Source: Heligmosomoides polygyrus polygyrus (Eukaryota > Nematoda > Chromadorea > Rhabditida > Heligmosomidae). From it: a stretch of 64,000 nt of DNA. The notes below the pieces were generated by a model. It searched no databases. It saw only the letters and a program-made list of their open reading frames with translations, and was not told the origin of the DNA. A program made the position numbers and the translations under genes. This document shows, piece after piece, positions 59,199 through 64,000 of this stretch (the first letter of the stretch is position 1; the number at the start of each line of letters is the position of its first letter). The stretch covers positions 4,726,658 to 4,790,657 of the forward strand of contig OX377206.1 of NCBI GenBank assembly GCA_947396885.1, written 5' to 3'.

Positions 59199-60471
59199 TT
59201 AGGTTGGTGCATAGGTTCTCGGACATTTGGTCCCTCCTGAATTGAAAGCGCATTTTCCCGCAAAATTTCTCACATGTATCGACGCGTAAATGATCAATCG
59301 ATAGCGAAAGGAAAGGGCTACAAAAGTGTGCCTAAAATCTACTTCTGCGTTGTAACGTCAGCAATTATGGCTAAGCAATTCATCCCAACTGAGACGCATA
59401 TTCGGCGCGTCATGTTATTCCTGCATCAATCTGGCCTCAATGCCAACGAATCGTATCGTCGCCTGAAGGATGTTTACAACGGGAGTGCTCCTGCTCGAAG
59501 TACTGTGTACCAGTGGTTCTCGAAGTTTGCAGTTGGTGAATTCTCCGTTGAAGATGATGAACGAGAAGGGCGCCCGATGACACTGGATTTGGATGGCCTC
59601 CGAAGTAGAGTGGAAGCGGACCCACACCAAACCACTCGCGAACTATCAAGCACTTTTGGTGTTAGTCACTCAACAGTCGTTCGAGGATTGAAGTCGATTG
59701 GCAAGGTGCAAAAATTGGGTCGCTGGGTACCTCACGACTTGACACAACATGACATGGATCGCAGAGCCGATGTCGCTCTGTCTCTCCTTACCCTCAGACG
59801 CACCCACGGATGGCTGGACAACCTTGTCACCGGGGATGAGAGTGGATACTCTACTCTAATTATCACCGGCGTGCACAGTGGGTTGACGCAACTGGAGAGG
59901 CAGAGGACGTTCCGAAACCCGACCTTCACGTGGAAAAGGTGATGCTAGGCATTTGGTGGAGCGTTCTTGGCGTAGAAAACTGGGAGCTGCTGGACGAAGG
60001 GATAACAGTGACGGCAGAGGTTTACTCCAACCAACTGAGGAAGTTGAGGGCCCACCTTCAAACCACACGAGGAGAGCAAGTGAAGGTGTATTTTCAACAC
60101 GACAACGCTAGACCGCATATTGCTAGAGCGACGGCGGCTGAGTTGGCGGACTACGGATGGACCGTTCTTCCACATCCACCTTACTCATCAGATCTCGCTC
60201 CTTCTGATTATCATTTGTTTTCAAGCCTTCAACGCTATTTGGACGGCCAGCAATTTAGGAACCGAGAGGATGTCAAGGAGGCACTGCTCACATTTTTCGA
60301 AACACAACCGGCCACGTTTTGGAGAAAAGGCATCCATGACTTACCAGCACGTTGGCGAAAGACAATTGATGTAAAGGGTGGTTACTTCAAATGATTTGAT
60401 ATTGTTGTTCGTATGTTGTGATAACAAATATTTCATGCACCAAATGTCCGAGGACTTATGCACCAACCTAA
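59199..60471 (+). mobile_element. Mariner transposon, 1,273 bp, nearly complete
   Basis: Inverted ends TTAGGTTGGTGCATAGGTTC and, from the right, TTAGGTTGGTGCATAAGTCC, continuing CTCGGACATTTGG in both. TA lies at each edge. Length and single transposase frame fit mariner elements. Hookworm mariners are known from the literature, but whether this belongs to a named one is untested. Confidence 0.96.
59367..60394 (+). pseudogene. Mariner transposase, frameshifted
   Basis: Cut-and-paste transposase with an N-terminal helix-turn-helix pair (MAKQFIPTETHIRRVMLFLH...; RSTVYQWFSKF; STVVRGLKSIG) and a DD34D catalytic domain. The first Asp is in VTGDESGYS, the second in FQHDNARPH and the third in LAPSDYHLF, with 34 residues between the last two. 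WVPHDL, the mariner linker motif, is intact. The frame breaks at about 59850-59875. Frame one stops near 59942 while the true sequence continues in the next frame to a stop at 60394. With the single shift it cannot make an active enzyme. Confidence 0.95.
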
Positions 60472-60540
60472 TAGAATGCGTTACGCATCCCAACAGAGAT
60501 TGATAAACGCCGTTCCTCATCCTTTGGTTCATTATGGTTC

Positions 60541-60610
60541 AGAACAAAAAACAGCGGACCCTGCGACTGCGCGGGACTAAACGCTCAGGAGAAGAAGAAG
60601 AAGAAGGTTC
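60541..60610 (+). repeat. RTE-type 3' tail, (GAA)n
   Basis: GCGCGGGACTAAACGCTCAGGAGAAGAAGAAG resembles the usual nematode RTE 3' end before its short repeat tail. No coding part is attached. Confidence 0.55.
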
Positions 60611-61256
60611 AGAACAAAAAAAAATAACCAAAGAGTAGGAGCTGTTGTTAATGACAATTTATGTTTCTCGGACACTCCTCTTTAAAATAGGAAAGAAATC
60701 ATCCTCTTCTGGATGGTATATAACGCAAAAAATCTCAAACGCAAGCAAAGATGAGGAGTTGTTGGCGAAGGTCATTTTTTTGCATTTTCCTGCTTAATGA
60801 CCGAATGTGTGGCGCATACCATAGGGTGTAGTTAACATTAACCTTTAGACTTTTCTCCTTTATCCTTTCCTGCTAGAATTTCTTTTCAAGAATCTAAGAG
60901 TACAACTCAAAGTCCATTTGCTCGAACTGCAGCGGATAGACGTGCTACTTCTAGACAAACGAGTCGGACTCAACTTCCAACAGGTGTTCCGGAATTGACT
61001 GACGAACGAAGCAGTAAAGAGCTTGCGTGGTGTAGAATCAATTATAGAAGGATAAATTTATGTATTGACTGCGAGCAGCTGATGATAACAGCCATTTTCT
61101 AGCAGACCTTCTAAGGCCTCCTGAAGAATAAATGGCCATTCTAAACAGAGATGAAAGGGTCGACGAAACATACGTACCGAAGTTTTCGAAGAAATTAGGA
61201 GGAGGGCGACGGTTATGCCAAGCAACCAATGCCTTCTTCACTAGATGAGATCCGAG
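60611..61256. other. Unclassified, with a decayed fold-back subunit and SINE-like tail
   Basis: 60615-60790 resembles the subunits of 30100-31770 (GGAGCTGTTG..; GAGGAGTTGTTGGCGAAGG). 60796-60870 resembles a SINE 3' domain (GAATGTGTGGCGCATACC, CTCCTTTATCC). Confidence 0.5.
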
Positions 61257-61419
61257 GGCGGAGTGGCGTTCTCCCCCCCCCCCCCCGCCCTTTTAACAGA
61301 GGCGTAGCATATGTCTGCGTCTCCACTATCTCGTAAGGCAGCTATTGGACTCTCGAGCAAGCCCAGGGGGTTGGGGGTGGGCGGGCCAGGGGGACGAAGA
61401 GGTAGAACGCTCGACCCCC
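61257..61419 (+). repeat. Mutator-like MITE, 163 bp, perfect 9 bp duplication
   Basis: AGATCCGAG on both sides (61248-61256, 61420-61428). Shares TCTGCGTCTCCACTATCTCG and the ends with 54873-55028. Confidence 0.9.
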
Positions 61420-61549
61420 AGATCCGAGTCGTACACCACCGGATTCTGCATCCTCCAACACTTTTGTATTTTTGGGCTGCAGGTTCATGCCAGAAACGTC
61501 TGCGAGAAACGAAATGAGTGAAAGTGCTCCCTAGCCATTAAAGTTGTTC

Positions 61550-61800
61550 ACAAACGAATATATTCGAAAAATTTTTCGAATTTTTCGAATATTCGTTCGA
61601 ATTCGAACATCGAAGAGAGCCATATTCGAATATTATTCGAAAATCAAATAATTAAACTCTATTCGATCGAGTAATTGTAATCAAATAACGATTAACGATC
61701 GTTCAATCGTTCGGAAATTTTCGACATCGAATAAATTCGATGGTTTATTCGATCGGAAATTTTCGACATAGAATTTTTTCGTTCATTCATTCTTTCGATA
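61550..61800. repeat. TTCGAATATT-type block
   Basis: TTCGAAAAATTTTTCGAATT, ATATTCGTTCGAATTCGAAC and similar palindromic words. Confidence 0.65.
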
Positions 61801-61987
61801 AAATTTCGCAAAAGCGCAACTATGCTAGCCATAAAACACGGTTAACGGTCCATACCATGAATGTGGGCAGGACATATCAAAAGCTAATTAGTGGGTTTTT
61901 ACTATGCAATCACAAAGAAGTTCAATTCGTGGCGCATTTTGAAGAGATGAGGTATGGTGAACATTTGTTTCACGTATACATATTACA

Positions 61988-62286
61988 TAGAGCGCGTGGA
62001 GCGCAGTCGGAGGAGGCGCCGGCTGTCGTCTGCACCCGATACCAGGTTCCTGGTTCGGATTTCCCGCCCAGGCCAACCAAGCCTTCCATTCCTCCGGGGT
62101 TGGTGAATTGGTATCAGACTTGTATGCGAAGGATAAAGCACCGACTTGTACATCGCCTGGCCACCGCAAGTCATTGTATGGCCAAGTACGCATTCAACAC
62201 GCCTCCACGACATCCCGTAGAAGTAGAATGCGTGACGCATCCCAAAGGGGATTGAATGACGCCGTTCTTTATCTTTTATCCTTTAC
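61988..62286 (+). repeat. tRNA-SINE, full length
   Basis: AGCGCGTGGAGCGCAGTCGG head, intact B-box, 3' domain, tail TTTATCTTTTATCCTTTA. Confidence 0.94.
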
Positions 62287-62355
62287 CTAGTATTGTTAGT
62301 GTGTTCTACTAGAAACATTGAGATAGCACATGCGCGTGATAGTATTTACATCAGA

Positions 62356-62356
<1 letters not shown>

Positions 62357-62409
<53 letters not shown>
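62357..62409. repeat. (AAAT)n microsatellite
   Basis: About thirteen AAAT units. Confidence 0.97.
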
Positions 62410-62411
<2 letters not shown>

Positions 62412-62484
62412 AACTAAAAAGCAATTGAAAGAGAAGTCATGGCAAGGAATTCATGTACCTACAGTAGTTTCGCTTTCAAGAAAT

Positions 62485-62845
62485 TTTGTTGAACGCATGA
62501 ATGATCGAATTTATTCGCTCATCAATTTTTTGAATGATCGAAAATCTAGTGAGTCCCATTTTTCGTTTATTTGAATAATCGAATAGTCGATCAGTTTGTT
62601 CGAATCAGTTTCTGTGTTTAAAGGTTGAAAATTTTTTCGATGATCGAATAAAATCGATCGATTTTCGAACAATATTCGAATATCATTTTCGACGTTCGAA
62701 TTCGAACAAATATTCGATTTCTTAAAACCATCGATGTTCGAATTCGAACAAATATTTGAAAATATAGAAATATTGAGTATTCGAGTATTCGACTATTGGA
62801 CTAATTATTCGAATAATTATTCGAATATATGTATTCGTTCGAGCA
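62485..62845. repeat. TTCGAATATT-type block
   Basis: ATTCGAATAATTATTCGAAT and GTTCGAATTCGAACAAATAT words; the latter occurs twice. Confidence 0.7.
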
Positions 62846-63774
62846 TAGCCATAGTACCTGCCGTAGACGATCCCTTGAATCACATGACCCTAAAAATCCA
62901 TTATTTCAGAGCCGAAAGTATTGCAAAAGGTTCAAAAATCTTTTATTCAGAGCAAGCTGCCGTTTAGCGGTCTTTACAGCAGTTAATTCCAGTAAAAATT
63001 AATCGCTAAAATTCAAGTGTAGATGGGGGCACTGCTAGGGAAAAGGGCAAGAGGATTTCTGTTGCTTTGGAACGGAGGTATTCTGAACACGTTTTAGTGC
63101 TTCTGCTTTCTATATTGTTTGCGAACTCTTTACCTTTTTTATTGTTTTTTCCATCAACTATGTTTTTAGAAAGATGCTTAATTTTTATTGATTTTCCGCG
63201 TTTTTTTCAGTACTGACTCTGTTTTTAGAGTTGAATGACAATGTGTAAATAGTTTTACGCACCTTTGACTGCAATAAATAAATAAATAAAACGACTTGGA
63301 GAGCACTAGTGGAGAATGTTGTTCGGAAAAGTTAAAATACATAACACTGATTGCTACTTTTCCTAAACAAGGACTAAGAAGTGAAAATGTGGAGAACAGA
63401 AGTGCGGTCGAAAGTTGAAATTCGGCGGCACAGAGGGCAGAGGCTGCTGACCTAGTCTTTCGCGTCCGAATCCTTCGCAGTGAAATCGAATTGTCTGCCG
63501 GCAAATATTGCGCTTTTCAGTCGGACATGTCAAGAATAGGTGCATGTAATTCGCCCGTTAGGGAAATAATGAATGCAGTTATCCTGGCACAAAACGTTCA
63601 GCTGTCCATTTATCTCTATTATGAAATCTTGTAATTTATTGGGCATTTCTTAGACGACAAGAAACACATAATGGTGAACAAGAGAAAAAATGGCTATGAA
63701 GCATTAAACCAAAGCAGCTATTTTCTAACAAACTCTTGATCAGAACTAATCGATACTTCGTCTTGATTTCACCA
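62846..63774. other. No gene or mobile element recognised
   Basis: About 0.9 kb of AT-rich DNA with a short AATA repeat near 63276. Open frames are short and unlike known proteins. Confidence 0.5.
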
Positions 63775-64000
63775 CGGGCGCGTGTGGCGCAGTCGAAGGA
63801 GGTAGCGGCTGTCGCATGCACCCAATAAAAGGTTTCTGGTTCGGATTTCCCGCCCAGGCCAACCAAGCCTTTCATCCCTCCGCGGTCGGTGGATTGGTTA
63901 CCAGACTTGTCTGGGAAGGATAGAGCGCTGACTTGTTCATCGGCTGGCCACCACCACAAGCCATTGTATGGCCAAATACGCATTCAAATCGCCTCCGGTA
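63775..64000 (+). repeat. tRNA-SINE, cut by the window edge
   Basis: ACGGGCGCGTGTGGCGCAGT head, B-box GGTTCGGATTT, through AAATACGCATTCAAATCGCC; continues beyond base 64000. Confidence 0.93.

Larger units (their letters stand above)
58960..60530 (+). repeat. tRNA-SINE split by a mariner
   Basis: The left part 58960-59198 ends at ...TCTCGTAGAAGTA and the right part resumes at 60472 with TAGAATGCGTTACGCATCCC and the tail to about 60530. The break is exactly at the TA of GTAGAATG in the 3' domain. Confidence 0.93.

Noticed and set aside
13810..63983. Dozens of 60-120 codon frames sharing a [23 protein letters not shown] stretch
   Set aside because: They are all translations of the SINE. The apparent conserved protein follows copy number, and the pol III structure explains the sequence.
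1..64000. CRISPR array, prophage or bacterial defence system
   Set aside because: The window is intron-containing animal DNA; the direct repeats found are SINEs, microsatellites and tandem units with no spacer architecture.

Overview
This is eukaryotic DNA from an animal genome, most likely a strongylid (clade V) nematode and plausibly a hookworm. Supporting signs are a 58 bp intron, T-rich ...TTTCAG splice acceptors, RTE-type retrotransposon fragments of the kind common in hookworms, and very large repeat-filled introns. The species call is an inference. There are no operons, bacterial genes, CRISPR arrays or intact tRNA genes.

One host gene is supported. It is a GABA-B receptor subunit 1 gene (gbb-1/GABBR1-like) on the minus strand. 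Its start codon is at 33202 and twelve coding exons can be placed down to 5398. Every exon is bounded by GT/AG sites and all reading phases agree. The exons encode about 480 residues: signal peptide, the whole Venus-flytrap ligand-binding domain and transmembrane helix 1. The other six helices and the C-terminus must lie to the left of base 1. Intron 3 is 17.4 kb (14799-32247).

Almost everything else is mobile or repetitive DNA. (1) A tRNA-derived SINE family of about 300 bp has a pol III A/B-box head and a TTTATCC-repeat tail. It occurs about 25 times plus fragments, on both strands, and several copies have clear target-site duplications. (2) Mariner DNA transposons: one nearly complete frameshifted copy (59199-60471) sits inside a SINE. 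Two shortened copies belong to a second family (16309-18053 and 37424-38324). (3) A non-autonomous Helitron (16344-17191) is inserted in one of these mariners, and the other mariner shows the empty site. A decayed second copy lies at 1478-2534. (4) A group of MITEs with GGCC-type ends and 3-bp TTA/TAA/ATA duplications (PIF/Harbinger-like), and a second MITE with 9-bp duplications (Mutator-like). (5) Large fold-back structures, one with tRNA-like sequences in both arms. (6) RTE endonuclease and reverse-transcriptase fragments. (7) Tandem arrays, TTCGAATATTCGAA-rich repeats and microsatellites.

Layout: 1-5397, intron 12 with a decayed Helitron and a 177-bp tandem array; 5398-14798, exons 12 to 4; 14799-32247, the giant intron 3; 32248-33202, exons 3 to 1; 33203-64000, upstream or intergenic DNA packed with SINEs, MITEs and mariners, with no second host gene recognised.
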